Shown piece after piece: positions 1-13,550 of a stretch of 64,000 nucleotides of DNA (its first letter is position 1; every line of letters begins with the position of its first letter). The stretch comes from Henricia sp. BOLD:AAB3569 (taxonomy: Eukaryota > Echinodermata > Asteroidea > Spinulosida > Echinasteridae): the NCBI GenBank assembly GCA_037783545.1, contig JBBELK010001387.1:1-64000 (forward strand), read 5' to 3'. The notes under the pieces are model-generated. The model had not been told where the DNA came from. It searched no databases and saw only the letters and a program-made list of their open reading frames with translations. Position numbers and translations under genes: made by a program.

Positions 1-60
1 GTCGGAACATTTTTCGACCTCCAAATTTGCCGACGTTTGGACCACACTTTGACCAAATTT

Positions 61-2128
61 CCGAGCCAAACTGCGGTGCGTTAACGACAGTCCGAATGAC
101 TGAGCATGCGCACAACTCAGGAGTACCCCAAAGAGGTGTGTACAGACAGCCACGGTTTGCGTGAGAGCAGTCAGGAAGCCTCAACACAGTTTTTTCTAAA
201 CTTTGAAATTTCTCTGCCATTTCCCGGCGAAAGTCTGTCAATTTTTTATGACAAGTGCGCAATATAGAGAGTTTAGGGCATGCAAAATTTGAAGTTCGTC
301 GGAACATTTTCCGACCTCCAAATTTGCCGACGTTTGGACCACACTTTGACCAAATTGCCGAGCCAAACTGCGGTGCGTTAACGACAGTCCGAATGACTGA
401 GCATGCGCACAACTCAGGAGTACCCCAAAGAGGTGTGTACATACAGCCACGGTTTGCGTGAGAGCAGTCAGGAAGCCTCAACCCAGTTTTTTCTAAACTT
501 TGAAATTTCTCTGCCATTTCCCGGCGAAAGTCTGTCAATTTTGTTATGACAAGTGCGCAATATAGAGAGTTTAGGGCATGCACAATTTGAAGTTCGTCGG
601 AACATTTTTCGACCTCCAAATTTGCCGACGTTTGGACCACACTTTGACCAAATTGCCGAGCCAAACTGCGGTGCGTTAACGACAGTCCGAATGACTGAGC
701 ATGCGCACAACTCAGGAGTACCCCAAAGAGGTGTGTACAGACAGCCACGGTTTGCATGAGAGCAGTCAGGAAGCCTCAACCCAGTTTTTTCTAAACTTTG
801 AAATTTCTCTGCCATTTCCCGGCGAAAGTCTGTCAATTTTTTATGACAAGTGCGCAATATAGAGAGTTTAGGGCATGCAAAATTTGAAGTTCGTCGGAAC
901 ATTTTTCGACCTCCAAATTTGCCGACGTTTGGACCACACTTTGACCAAATTGCCGAGCCAAACTGCGGTGCGTTAACGACAGTCCGAATGACTGAGCATG
1001 CGCACAACTCAGGAGTACTCCAAAGAGGTGTGTACAGACAGCCACGGTTTGCGTGAGAGCAGTCAGGAAGCCTCAACCCAGTTTTTTCTAAACTTTGAAA
1101 TTTCTCTGCCATTTCCCGGCGAAAGTCTGTCAATTTTTTATGACAAGTGCGCAATATAGAGAGTTTAGGGCATGCAAAATTTGAAGTTCGTCGGAACATT
1201 TTTCGACCTCCAAATTTGCCGACGTTTGGACCACACTTTGACCAAATTGCCGAGCCAAACTGCGGTGCGTTAACGACAGTCCGAATGACTGAGCATGCGC
1301 ACAACTCAGGAGTACCCCAAAGAGGTGTGTACAGACAGCCACGGTTTGCATGAGAGCAGTCAGGAAGCCTCAACCCAGTTTTTTCTAAACTTTGAAATTT
1401 CTCTGCCATTTCCCGGCGAAAGTCTGTCAATTTTTTATGACAAGTGCGCAATATAGAGAGTTTAGGGCATGCAAAATTTGAAGTTCGTCGGAACATTTTT
1501 CGACCTCCAAATTTGCCGACGTTTGGACCACACTTTGACCAAATTGCCGAGCCAAACTGCGGTGCGTTAACGACAGTCCGAATGACTGAGCATGCGCACA
1601 ACTCAGGAGTACCCCAAAGAGGTGTGTACAGACAGCCACGGTTTGCGTGAGAGCAGTCAGGAAGCCTCAACCCATTTTTTTCTAAACTTTGAAATTTCTC
1701 TGCCATTTCCCGGCGAAAGTCTGTCAATTTTTTATGACAAGTGCGCAATATAGAGAGTTTAGGGCATGCAAAATTTGAAGTTCGTCGGAACATTTTTCCA
1801 CCTCCAAATTTGCCGACGTTTGGACCACACTTTGACCAAATTGCCGAACCAAACTGCGGTGCGTTAACGACAGTCCGAATGACTGAGCATGCGCACAACT
1901 CAGGAGTACCCCAAAGAGGTGCGTACAGACAGCCACGGTTTGCGTGAGAGCAGTCAGGAAGCCTCAACCCAGTTTTTTCTAAATTTTGAAATTTCTCTGC
2001 CATTTCCCGGCGAAAGTCTGTCAATTTGTTATGACAAGTGCGCAATATAGAGAGTTTAGGGCATGCAAAATTTGAAGTTCGTCGGAACATTTTTCGACCT
2101 CCAAATTTGCCGACGTTTGGACCACACT
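61..2128 (+). repeat. HOR-1, copy 1 (seven monomers, ~2.07 kb)
   Basis: This is the block preceding the first 11-bp-deletion junction (2128/2129). It shares ordered markers with the next block at the same spacing: a TTGCATGAG monomer near 1350, then a CCCATTTTTTTCT monomer near 1671, then a monomer with GAACC, GTGCGTAC, AAATTTTG and TTTGTTATG, then the deletion monomer. Some markers are private, such as CATTTTTCCACC near 1800. The left edge is set only by the repeat length. Confidence 0.75.
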
Positions 2129-4196
2129 GCCGAGCCAAACTGCGGTGCGTTAACGACAGTCCGAATGACTGAGCATGCGCACAACTCAGGAGTACCCCAA
2201 AGAGGTGTGTACAGACAGCCACGGTTTGCGTGAGAGCAGTCAGGAAGCCTCAACCCAGTTTTTTTTAAACTTTGAAATTTCTCTGCCATTTCCCGGCGAA
2301 AGTCTGTCAATTTTTTATGACAAGTGCGCAATATAGAGAGTTTAGGGCATGCAAAATTTGAAGTTCGTCGGAACATTTTTCGACCTCCAAATTTGCCGAC
2401 GTTTGGACCACACTTTGACCAAATTGCCGAGCCAAACTGCGGTGCGTTAACGACAGTCCGAATGACTGAGCATGCGCACAACGCAGGAGTACCCCAAAGA
2501 GGTGTGTACAGACAGCCACGGTTTGCGTGAGAGCAGTCAGGAAGCCTCAACCCAGTTTTTTCTAAACTTTGAAATTTCTCTGCCATTTCCCGGCGAAAGT
2601 CTGTCAATTTTTTATGACAAGTGCGCAATATAGAGAGTTTAGGGCATGCAAAATTTGAAGTTCGTCGGAACATTTTTCGACCTCCAAATTTGCCGACGTT
2701 TGGACCACACTTTGACCAAATTGCCGAACCAAACTGCGGTGCGTTAACGACAGTCCGAATGACTGAGCATGCGCACAACTCAGGAGTACCCCAAAGAGGT
2801 GCGTACAGACAGCCACGGTTTGCGTGAGAGCAGTCAGGAAGCCTCAACCCAGTTTTTTCTAAATTTTGAAATTTCTCTGCCATTTCCCGGCGAAAGTCTG
2901 TCAATTTGTTATGACAAGTGCGCAATATAGAGAGTTTAGGGCATGCAAAATTTGAAGTTCGTCGGAACATTTTTCGACCTCCAAATTTGCCGACGTTTGG
3001 ACCACACTTTGACCAAATTGCCGAGCCAAACTGCGGTGCGTTAACGACAGTCCGAATGACTGAGCATGCGCACAACTCAGGAGTACCCCAAAGAGGTGTG
3101 TACAGACAGCCACGGTTTGCGTGAGAGCAGTCAGGAAGCCTCAACCCAGTTTTTTTTAAACTTTGAAATTTCTCTGCCATTTCCCGGCGAAAGTCTGTCA
3201 ATTTTTTATGACAAGTGCGCAATATAGAGAGTTTAGGGCATGCAAAATTTGAAGTTCGTCGGAACATTTTTCGACCTCCAAATTTGCCGACGTTTGGACC
3301 ACACTTTGACCAAATTGCCGAGCCAAACTGCGGTGCGTTAACGACAGTCCGAATGACTGAGCATGCGCACAACTCAGGAGTACCCCAAAGAGGTGTGTAC
3401 AGACAGCCACGGTTTGCATGAGAGCAGTCAGGAAGCCTCAACCCAGTTTTTTCTAAACTTTGAAATTTCTCTGCCATTTCCCGGCGAAAGTCTGTCAATT
3501 TTTTATGACAAGTGCGCAATATAGAGAGTTTAGGGCATGCAAAATTTGAAGTTCGTCGGAACATTTTTCGACCTCCAAATTTGCCGACGTTTGGACCACA
3601 CTTTGACCAAATTGCCGAGCCAAACTGCGGTGCGTTAACGACAGTCCGAATGACTGAGCATGCGCACAACTCAGGAGTACCCCAAAGAGGTGTGTACAGA
3701 CAGCCACGGTTTGCGTGAGAGCAGTCAGGAAGCCTCAACCCATTTTTTTCTAAACTTTGAAATTTATCTGCCATTTCCCGGCGAAAGTCTGTCAATTTTT
3801 TATGACAAGTGCGCAATATAGAGAGTTTAGGGCATGCAAAATTTGAAGTTCGTCGGAACATTTTTCGACCTCCAAATTTGCCGACGTTTGGACCACACTT
3901 TGACCAAATTGCCGAACCAAACTGCGGTGCGTTAACGACAGTCCGAATGACTGAGCATGCGCACAACTCAGGAGTACCCCAAAGAGGTGCGTACAGACAG
4001 CCACGGTTTGCGTGAGAGCAGTCAGGAAGCCTCAACCCAGTTTTTTCTAAATTTTGAAATTTCTCTGCCATTTCCCGGCGAAAGTCTGTCAATTTGTTAT
4101 GACAAGTGCGCAATATAGAGAGTTTAGGGCATGCAAAATTTGAAGTTCGTCGGAACATTTTTCGACCTCCAAATTTGCCGACGTTTGGACCACACT
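2129..4196 (+). repeat. HOR-1, copy 2 (seven monomers, 2068 bp)
   Basis: It is bounded by two identical 11-bp deletion junctions 2068 bp apart, which equals six 297-bp monomers plus one of 286 bp. The TTGCATGAG, CCCATTTTTTTCT and GAACC/GTGCGTAC monomers occur in the same order as in copy 1. The monomer after the deletion carries an eight-T run directly followed by AAAC (C-to-T in TTTTTTCTAAAC), another marker of the unit. Confidence 0.9.
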
Positions 4197-5670
4197 GCCG
4201 AGCCAAACTGCGGTGCGTTAACGACAGTCCGAATGACTGAGCATGCGCACAACTCAGGAGTACCCCAAAGAGGTGTGTACAGACAGCCACGGTTTGCGTG
4301 AGAGCAGTCAGGAAGCCTCAACCCAGTTTTTTTTAAACTTTGAAATTTCTCTGCCATTTCCCGGCGAAAGTCTGTCAATTTTTTATGACAAGTGCGCAAT
4401 ATAGAGAGTTTAGGGCATGCAAAATTTGAAGTTCGTCGGAACATTTTTCGACCTCCAAATTTGCCGACGTTTGGACCACACTTTGACCAAATTGCCGAGC
4501 CAAACTGCGGTGCGTTAACGACAGTCCGAATGACTGAGCATGCGCACAACTCAGGAGTACCCCAAAGAGGTGTGTACAGACAGCCACGGTTTGCGTGAGA
4601 GCAGTCAGGAAGCCTCAACCCAGTTTTTTCTAAACTTTGAAATTTCTCTGCCATTTCCCGGTGAAAGTCAGTCATTTTTTTATGACAAGTGCGCAATATA
4701 GAGAGTTTAGGGCATGCAAAATTTGAAGTTCGTCGGAACATTTTTCGACCTCCAAATTTGCCGACGTTTGGACCACACTTTGACCAAATTGCCGAACCAA
4801 ACTGCGGTGCGTTAACGACAGTCCGAATGACTGAGCATGCGCACAACTCAGGAGTACCCCAAAGAGGTGCGGACAGACAGCCACGGTTTGCGTGAGAGCA
4901 GTCAGGAAGCCTCAACCCAGTTTTTTCTAAATTTTGAAATTTCTCTGCCATTTCCCGGCGAAAGTCTGTCAATTTGTTATGACAAGTGCGCAATATAGAG
5001 AGTTTAGGGCATGCAAAATTTGAAGTTCGTCGGAACATTTTTCGACCTCCAAATTTGCCGACGTTTGGACCACACTTTGACCAAATTGCCGAGCCAAACT
5101 GCGGTGCGTTAACGACAGTCCGAATGACTGAGCATGCGCACAACTCAGGAGTACCCCAAAGAGGTGTGTACAGACAGCCACGGTTTGCGTGAGAGCAGTC
5201 AGGAAGCCTCAACCCAGTTTTTTTTAAACTTTGAAATTTCTCTGCCATTTCCCGGCGAAAGTCTGTCAATTTTTTATGACAAGTGCGCAATATAGAGAGT
5301 TTAGGGCATGCAAAATTTGAAGTTCGTCGGAACATTTTTCGACCTCCAAATTTGCCGACGTTTGGACCACACTTTGACCAAATTGCCGAGCCAAACTGCG
5401 GTGCGTTAACGACAGTCCGAATGACTGAGCATGCGCACAACTCAGGAGTACCCCAAAGAGGTGCGTACAGACAGCCACGGTTTGCGTGAGAGCAGTCAGG
5501 AAGCCTCAACCCAGTTTTTTCTAAATTTTGAAATTTCTCTGCCATTTCCCGGCGAAAGTCTGTCAATTTGTTATGACAAGTGCGCAATATAGAGAGTTTA
5601 GGGCATGCAAAATTTGAAGTTCGTCGGAACATTTTTCGACCTCCAAATTTGCCGACGTTTGGACCACACT
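4197..5670 (+). repeat. HOR-1, copy 3, shortened to five monomers (1474 bp)
   Basis: The next 11-bp deletion junction lies 1474 bp downstream (4 x 297 + 286), so two monomers are missing relative to the seven-monomer unit. The eight-T marker follows the deletion, and a GTGCGTAC/AAATTTTG/TTTGTTATG monomer again precedes the next deletion. A private GTGCGGAC variant lies near 4869. Loss of whole monomers is what unequal crossing-over inside the array produces. Confidence 0.88.
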
Positions 5671-6253
5671 GCCGAGCCAAACTGCGGTGCGTTAACGACA
5701 GTCCGAATGACTGAGCATGCGCACAACTCAGGAGTACCCCAAAGAGGTGTGTACAGACAGCCACGGTTTGCGTGAGAGCAGTCAGGAAGCCTCAACCCAG
5801 TTTTTTTTAAACTTTGAAATTTCTCTGCCATTTCCCGGCGAAAGTCTGTCAATTTGTTATGACAAGTGCGCAATATAGAGAGTTTAGGGCATGCAAAATT
5901 TGAAGTTCGTCGGAACATTTTTCGACCTCCAAATTTGCCGACGTTTGGACCACACTTTGACCAAATTGCCGAACCAAACTGCGGTGCGTTAACGACAGTC
6001 CGAATGACTGAGCATGCGCACAACTCAGGAGTACCCCAAAGAGGTGCGTACAGACAGCCACGGTTTGCGTGAGAGCAGTCAGGAAGCCTCAACCCAGTTT
6101 TTTCTAAATTTTGAAATTTCTCTGCCATTTCCCGGCGAAAGTCTGTCAATTTGTTATGACAAGTGCGCAATATAGAGAGTTTAGGGCATGCAAAATTTGA
6201 AGTTCGTCGGAACATTTTTCGACCTCCAAATTTGCCGACGTTTGGACCACACT
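5671..6253 (+). repeat. HOR-1, copy 4, shortened to two monomers (583 bp)
   Basis: The deletion junctions at 5670/5671 and 6253/6254 are 583 bp apart (297 + 286). This leaves only the last full monomer (GAACC, GTGCGTAC, AAATTTTG, TTTGTTATG) and the deletion monomer. The series 7-5-2 monomers therefore shrinks from left to right. Confidence 0.88.
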
Positions 6254-7618
6254 GCCGAGCCAAACTGCGGTGCGTTAACGACAGTCCGAATGACTGAGCA
6301 TGCGCACAACTCAGGAGTACCCCAAAGAGGTGTGTACAGACAGCCACGGTTTGCGTGAGAGCAGTCAGGAAGCCTCAACACAGTTTTTTTTAAACTTTGA
6401 AATTTCTCTGCCATTTCCCGGCGAAAGTCTGTCAATTTTTTATGACAAGTGCGCAATATAGAGAGTTTAGGGCATGCAAAATTTGAAGTTCGTCGGAACA
6501 TTTTTCGACCTCCAAATTTGCCGACGTTTGGACCACACTTTGACCAAATTGCCGAGCCAAACTGCGGTGCGTTAACGACAGTCCGAATGACTGAGCATGC
6601 GCACAACTCAGGAGTACCCCAAAGAGGTGTGTACAGACAGCCACGGTTTGCGTGAGAGCAGTCAGGAAGCCTCAACCCAGTTTTTTCTAAACTTTGAAAT
6701 TTCTCTGCCATTTCCCGGCGAAAGTCAGTCATTTTTTTATGACAAGTGCGCAATATAGAGAGTTTAGGGCATGCAAAATTTGAAGTTCGTCGGAACATTT
6801 TTCGACCTCCAAATTTGCCGACGTTTGGACCACACTTTGACCAAATTGCCGAGCCAAACTGCGGTGCGTTAACGACAGTCCGAATGACTGAGCATGCGCA
6901 CAACTCAGGAGTACCCCAAAGAGGTGTGTACAGACAGCCACGGTTTGCGTGAGAGCAGTCAGGAAGCCTCAACCCAGTTTTTTCTAAACTTTAAAATTTC
7001 TCTGCCATTTCCCGGCGAAAGTCTGTCAATTTTTTATGACAAGTGCGCAATATAGAGAGTTTAGGGCATGCAAAATTTGAAGTTCGTCGGAACATTTTTC
7101 GACCTCCAAATTTGCCGACGTTTGGACCACACTTTGACCAAATTGCCGAGCCAAACTGCGGTGCGTTAACGACAGTCCGAATGACTGAGCATGCGCACAA
7201 CTCAGGAGTACCCCAAAGAGGTGTGTACAGACAGCCACGGTTTGCGTGAGAGCAGTCAGGAAGCCTCAACCCAGTTTTTTCTAAACTTTGAAATTTCTCT
7301 GCCATTTCCCGGCGAAAGTCTGTCAATTTTTGTATGACAAGTGCGCAATATAGAGAGTTTAGGGCATGCAAAATTTGAAGTTCGTCGGAACATTTTTCGA
7401 CCTCCAAATTTGCCGACGTTTGGACCACACTTTCACCAAATTGCCGAGCCAAACTGCGGTGCGTTAACGACAGTCCGAATGACTGAGCATGCGCACAACT
7501 CAGGAGTACCCCAAAGAGGTGTGTACAGACAGCCACGGTTTGCGTGAGAGCAGTCAGGAAGCCTCAACCCAGTTTTTTCTAAACTTTGAAATTTCTCTGC
7601 CATTTCCCGGCGAAAGTC

Positions 7619-9105
7619 AATTTTTTATGACAAGTGCGCAATATAGAGAGTTTAGGGCATGCAAAATTTGAAGTTCGTCGGAACATTTTTCGACCTCCAA
7701 ATTTGCCGACGTTTGGACCACACTTTGACCAAATTGCCGAGCCAAACTGCGGTGCGTTAACGACAGTCCGAATGACTGAGCATGCGCACAACTCAGGAGT
7801 ACCCCAAAGAGGTGTGTACAGACAGCCACGGTTTGCGTGAGAGCAGTCAGGAAGCCTCAACCCAGTTTTTTCTAAACTTTAAAATTTCTCTGCCATTTCC
7901 CGGCGAAAGTCTGTCAATTTTTTATGACAAGTGCGCAATATAGAGAGTTTAGGGCATGCAAAATTTGAAGTTCGTCGGAACATTTGTCGACCTCCAAATT
8001 TGCCGACGTTTGGACCACACTTTGACCAAATTGCCGAGCCAAACTGCGGTGCGTTAACGACAGTCCGAATGACTGAGCATGCGCACAACTCAGGAGTACC
8101 CCAAAGAGGTGTGTACAGACAGCCACGGTTTGCGTGAGAGCAGTCAGGGAGCCTCAACCCAGTTTTTTCTAAACTTTGAAATTTCTCTGCCATTTCCCGG
8201 CGAAAGTCTGTCAATTTTTTATGACAAGTGCGCAATATAGAGAGTTTAGGGCATGCAAAATTTGAAGTTCGTCGGAACATTTTTCGACCTCCAAATTTGC
8301 CGACGTTTGGACCACACTTTGACCAAATTGCCGAGCCAAACTGCGGTGCGTTAACGACAGTCCGAATGACTGAGCATGCGCACAACTCAGGAGTACCCCA
8401 AAGAGGTGTGTACAGACAGCCACGGTTTGCGTGAGAGCAGTCAGGAAGCCTCAACCCAGTTTTTTCTAAACTTTGAAATTTCTCTGCCATTTCCCGGCGA
8501 AAGTCTGTCAATTTGTTATGACAAGTGCGCAATATAGAGAGTTTAGGGCATGCAAAATTTGAAGTTCGTCGGAACATTTTTCGACCTCCAAATTTGCCGA
8601 CGTTTGGACCACACTTTGAACAAATTGCCGAGCCAAACTGCGGTGCGTTAACGACAGTCCGAATGACTGAGCATGCGCACAACTCAGGAGTACCCCAAAG
8701 AGGTGTGTACAGACAGCCACGGTTTGCGTGAGAGCAGTCAGGAAGCCTCAACCCAGTTTTTTCTAAACTTTGAAATTTCTCTGCCATTTCCCGGCGAAAG
8801 TCTGTCAATTTGTTATGACAAGTGCGCAATATAGAGAGTTTAGGGCATGCAAAATTTGAAGTTCGTCGGAACATTTTTCGACCTCCAAATTTGCCGACGT
8901 TTGGACCACACTTTGACCAAATTGCCGAGCCAAACTGCGGTGCGTTAACGACAGTCCGAATGACTGAGCATGCGCACAACTCAGGAGTACCCCAAAGAGG
9001 TGTGTACAGACAGCCACGGTTTGCGTGAGAGCAGTCAGGAAGCCTCAACCCAGTTTTTTTCTAAACTTTGAAATTTCTCTGCCATTTCCCGGCGAAAGTC
9101 TGTCA
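7619..9105 (+). repeat. HOR-2, earliest unit (inside copy 1 of the duplication)
   Basis: The marker order is the same as at 13551-15329, offset by 5932 bp. One private change (CATTTGTCGACC near 7985) is absent from the later copies. It is followed by a 1486-bp five-monomer relative (about 9106-10591) that keeps CAGGGAGCC and GAACAAA but lacks the 4-bp deletion and CTTTAAAATTT monomers. Confidence 0.85.
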
Positions 9106-12100
9106 ATTTTTTATGACAAGTGCGCAATATAGAGAGTTTAGGGCATGCAAAATTTGAAGTTCGTCGGAACATTTTTCGACCTCCAAATTTGCCGACGTTT
9201 GGACCACACTTTGACCAAATTGCCGAGCCAAACTGCGGTGCGTTAACGACAGTCCGAATGACTGAGCATGCGCACAACTCAGGAGTACCCCAAAGAGGTG
9301 TGTACAGACAGCCACGGTTTGCGTGAGAGCAGTCAGGAAGCCTCAACCCAGTTTTTTCTAAACTTTGAAATTTCTCTGCCATTTCCCGGCGAAAGTCTGT
9401 CAATTTTTTATGACAAGTGCGCAATATAGAGAGTTTAGGGCACGCAAAATTTGAAGTTCGTCGGAACATTTTTCGACCTCCAAATTTGCCGACGTTTGGA
9501 CCACACTTTGACCAAATTGCCGAACCAAACTGCGGTGCGTTAACGACAGTCCGAATGACTGAGCATGCGCACAACTCAGGAGTACCCCAAAGAGGTGCGT
9601 ACAGACAGCCACGGTTTGCGTGAGAGCAGTCAGGGAGCCTCAACCCAGTTTTTTCTAAACTTTGAAATTTCTCTGCCATTTCCCGGCGAAAGTCTGTCAA
9701 TTTTTTATGACAAGTGCGCAATATAGAGAGTTTAGGGCATGCAAAATTTGAAGTTCGTCGGAACATTTTTCGACCTCCAAATTTGCCGACGTTTGGACCA
9801 CACTTTGACCAAATTGCCGAGCCAAACTGCGGTGCGTTAACGACAGTCCGAATGACTGAGCATGCGCACAACTCAGGAGTACCCCAAAGAGGTGTGTACA
9901 GACAGCCACGGTTTGCGTGAGAGCAGTCAGGAAGCCTCAACCCAGTTTTTTCTAAACTTTGAAATTTCTCTGCCATTTCCCGGCGAAAGTCTGTCAATTT
10001 GTTATGACAAGTGCGCAATATAGAGAGTTTAGGGCATGCAAAATTTGAAGTTCGTCGGAACATTTTTCGACCTCCAAATTTGCCGACGTTTGGACCACAC
10101 TTTGAACAAATTGCCGAGCCAAACTGCGGTGCGTTAACGACAGTCCGAATGACTGAGCATGCGCACAACTCAGGAGTACCCCAAAGAGGTGTGTACAGAC
10201 AGCCACGGTTTGCGTGAGAGCAGTCAGGAAGCCTCAACCCAGTTTTTTCTAAACTTTGAAATTTCTCTGCCATTTCCCGGCGAAAGTCTGTCAATTTGTT
10301 ATGACAAGTGCGCAATATAGAGAGTTTAGGGCATGCAAAATTTGAAGTTCGTCGGAACATTTTTCGACCTCCAAATTTGCCGACGTTTGGACCACACTTT
10401 GACCAAATTGCCGAGCCAAACTGCGGTGCGTTAACGACAGTCCGAATGACTGAGCATGCGCACAACTCAGGAGTACCCCAAAGAGGTGTGTACAGACAGC
10501 CACGGTTTGCGTGAGAGCAGTCAGGAAGCCTCAACCCAGTTTTTTTCTAAACTTTGAAATTTCTCTGCCATTTCCCGGCGAAAGTCTGTCAATTTTTTAT
10601 GACAAGTGCGCAATATAGAGAGTTTAGGGCATGCAAAATTTGAAGTTCGTCGGAACATTTTTCGACCTCCAAATTTGCCGACGTTTGGACCACACTTTGA
10701 CCAAATTGCCGAGCCAAACTGCGGTGCGTTAACGACAGTCCGAATGACTGAGCATGCGCACAACTCAGGAGTACCCCAAAGAGGTGTGTACAGACAGCCA
10801 CGGTTTGCGTGAGAGCAGTCAGGAAGCCTCAACCCAGTTTTTTCTAAACTTTGAAATTTCTCTGCCATTTCCCGGCGAAAGTCTGTCAATTTTTTATGAC
10901 AAGTGCGCAATATAGAGAGTTTAGGGCACGCAAAATTTGAAGTTCGTCGGAACATTTTTCGACCTCCAAATTTGCCGACGTTTGGACCACACTTTGACCA
11001 AATTGCCGAACCAAACTGCGGTGCGTTAACGACAGTCCGAATGACTGAGCATGCGCACAACTCAGGAGTACCCCAAAGAGGTGCGTACAGACAGCCACGG
11101 TTTGCGTGAGAGCAGTCAGGAAGCCTCAACCCAGTTTTTTCTAAACTTTGAAATTTCTCTGCCATTTCCCGGCGAAAGTCTGTCAATTTTTTATGACAAG
11201 TGCGCAATATAGAGAGTTTAGGGCACGCAAAATTTGAAGTTCGTCGGAACATTTTTCGACCTCCAAATTTGCCGACGTTTGGACCACACTTTGACCAAAT
11301 TGCCGAGCCAAACTGCGGTGCGTTAACGACAGTCCGAATGACTGAGCATGCGCACAACTCTGGAGTACCCCAAAGAGGTGTGTACAGACAGCCACGGTTT
11401 GCGTGAGAGCAGTCAGGAAGCCTCAACCCAGTTTTTTCTAAACTTTGAATTTTCTCTGCCATTTCCCGGCGAAAGTCTGTCAATTTTTTTATGACAAGTG
11501 CGCAATATAGAGAGTTTAGGGCATGCAAAATTTGAAGTTCGTCGGAACATTTTTCGACCTCCAAATTTGCCGACGTTTGGACCACACTTTGACCAAATTG
11601 CCGAGCCAAACTGCGGTGCGTTAACGACAGTCCGAATGACTGAGCATGCGCACAACTCAGGAGTACCCCAAAGAGGTGTGTACAGACAGCCACGGTTTGC
11701 GTGAGAGCAGTCAGGAAGCCTCAACCCAGTTTTTTCTAAACTTTGAAATTTCTCTGCCATTTCCCGGCGAAAGTCTGTCAATTTTTTATGACAAGTGCGC
11801 AATATAGAGAGTTTAGGGCATGCAAAATTTGAAGTTCGTCGGAACATTTTTCAACCTCCAAATTTGCCGACGTTTGGACCACACTTTGACCAAATTGCCG
11901 AGCCAAACTGCGGTGCGTTAACGACAGTCCGAATGACTGAGCATGCGCACAACTCAGGAGTACCCCAAAGAGGTGTGTACAGACAGCCACGGTTTGCGTG
12001 AGAGCAGTCAGGAAGCCTCAACCCAGTTTTTTCTAAACTTTGAAATTTCTCTGCCATTTCCCGGCGAAAGTCTGTCAATTTTTTATGACAAGTGCGCAAT

Positions 12101-12618
12101 ATAGAGAGTTTAGGGCATGCAAAATTTGAAGTTCGTCGGAACATTTTTCAACCTCCAAATTTGCCGACGTTTGGACCACACTTTGACCAAATTGCCGAGC
12201 CAAACTGCGGTGCGTTAACGACAGTCCGAATGACTGAGCATGCGCACAACTCAGGAGTACCCCAAAGAGGTGTGTACAGACAGCCACGGTTTGCGTGAGA
12301 GCAGTCAGGAAGCCTCAACCCAGTTTTTTCTAAACTTTGAAATTTCTCTGCCATTTCCCGGCGAAAGTCTGTCAATTTTTTATGACAAGTGCGCAATATA
12401 GAGAGTTTAGGGCACGCAAAATTTGAAGTTCGTCGGAACATTTTTCGACCTCCAAATTTGCCGACGTTCGGACCACACTTTGACCAAATTGCCGAACCAA
12501 ACTGCGGTGCGTTAACGACAGTCCGAATGACTGAACATGCGCACAACTCAGGAGTACCCCAAAGAGGTACGTACAGACAGCCACGGTTTGCGTGAGAGCA
12601 GTCAGGAAGCCTCAACCC
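7619..12618 (+). repeat. ~5.93-kb segmental duplication, copy 1
   Basis: Rare markers here recur downstream at a near-constant offset. The 4-bp deletion at 7618 recurs at 13550, GAACAAA at 8620 recurs at 14552 (both offset 5932), and the CACGC/CTCTGG monomer, two CATTTTTCAACC monomers and a GTACGTAC monomer at about 11.2-12.6 kb recur at offset 5928. The centre differs: copy 1 has a five-monomer tandem duplication (1486 bp; GAACAAA at 8620 and 10106) where copy 2 repeats a six-monomer unit. The left edge is uncertain between about 7.3 and 7.6 kb. Confidence 0.85.
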
Positions 12619-12777
12619 AGTTTTTTCTAAACTTTGAAATTTCTCTGCCATTTCCCGGCGAAAGTCTGTCAATTTTTTTATGACAAGTGCGCAATATAGA
12701 GAGTTTAGGGCATGCAAAATTTGAAGTTCGTCGGAACATTTTTCGACCTCCAAATTTGCCGACGTTTGGACCACACT
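12480..12777 (+). repeat. Isolated 11-bp-deletion monomer
   Basis: The junction CACACT/GCCGAG at 12777/12778 lacks the 11 bases TTGACCAAATT, exactly as at 2128, 4196, 5670 and 6253. It follows a GAACC-type monomer as in HOR-1, but that monomer carries GTACGTAC instead of GTGCGTAC, and the surroundings belong to the other HOR family. It is best read as a transplanted HOR-1 monomer. Confidence 0.75.
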
Positions 12778-13550
12778 GCCGAGCCAAACTGCGGTGCGTT
12801 AACGACAGTCCGAATGACTGAGCATGCGCACAACTCAGGAGTACCCCAAAGAGGTGTGTACAGACAGCCACGGTTTGCGTGAGAGCAGTCAGGAAGCCTC
12901 AACCCAGTTTTTTCTAAACTTTGAAATTTCTCTGCCATTTCCCGGCGAAAGTCTGTCAATTTTTTTATGACAAGTGCGCAATATAGAGAGTTTAGGGCAT
13001 GCAAAATTTGAAGTTCGTCGGAACATTTTTCGACCTCCAAATTTGCCGACGTTTGGACCACACTTTGACCAAATTGCCGAGCCAAACTGCGGTGCGTTAA
13101 CGACAGTCCGAATGACTGAGCATGCGCACAACTCAGGAGTACCCCAAATAGGTGTGTACAGACAGCCACGGTTTGCGTGAGAGCAGTCAGGAAGCCTCAA
13201 CCCAGTTTTTTTCTAAACTTTGAAATTTCTCTGCCATTTCCCGGCGAAAGTCTGTCAATTTTTTTATGACAAGTGCGCAATATAGAGAGTTTAGGGCATG
13301 CAAAATTTGAAGTTCGTCGGAACATTTTTCGACCTCCAAATTTGCCGACGTTTGGACCACACTTTGACCAAATTGCCGAGCCAAACTGCGGTGCGTTAAC
13401 GACAGTCCGAATGACTGAGCATGCGCACAACTCAGGAGTACCCCAAAGAGGTGTGTACAGACAGCCACGGTTTGCGTGAGAGCAGTCAGGAAGCCTCAAC
13501 CCAGTTTTTTCTAAACTTTGAAATTTCTCTGCCATTTCCCGGCGAAAGTC

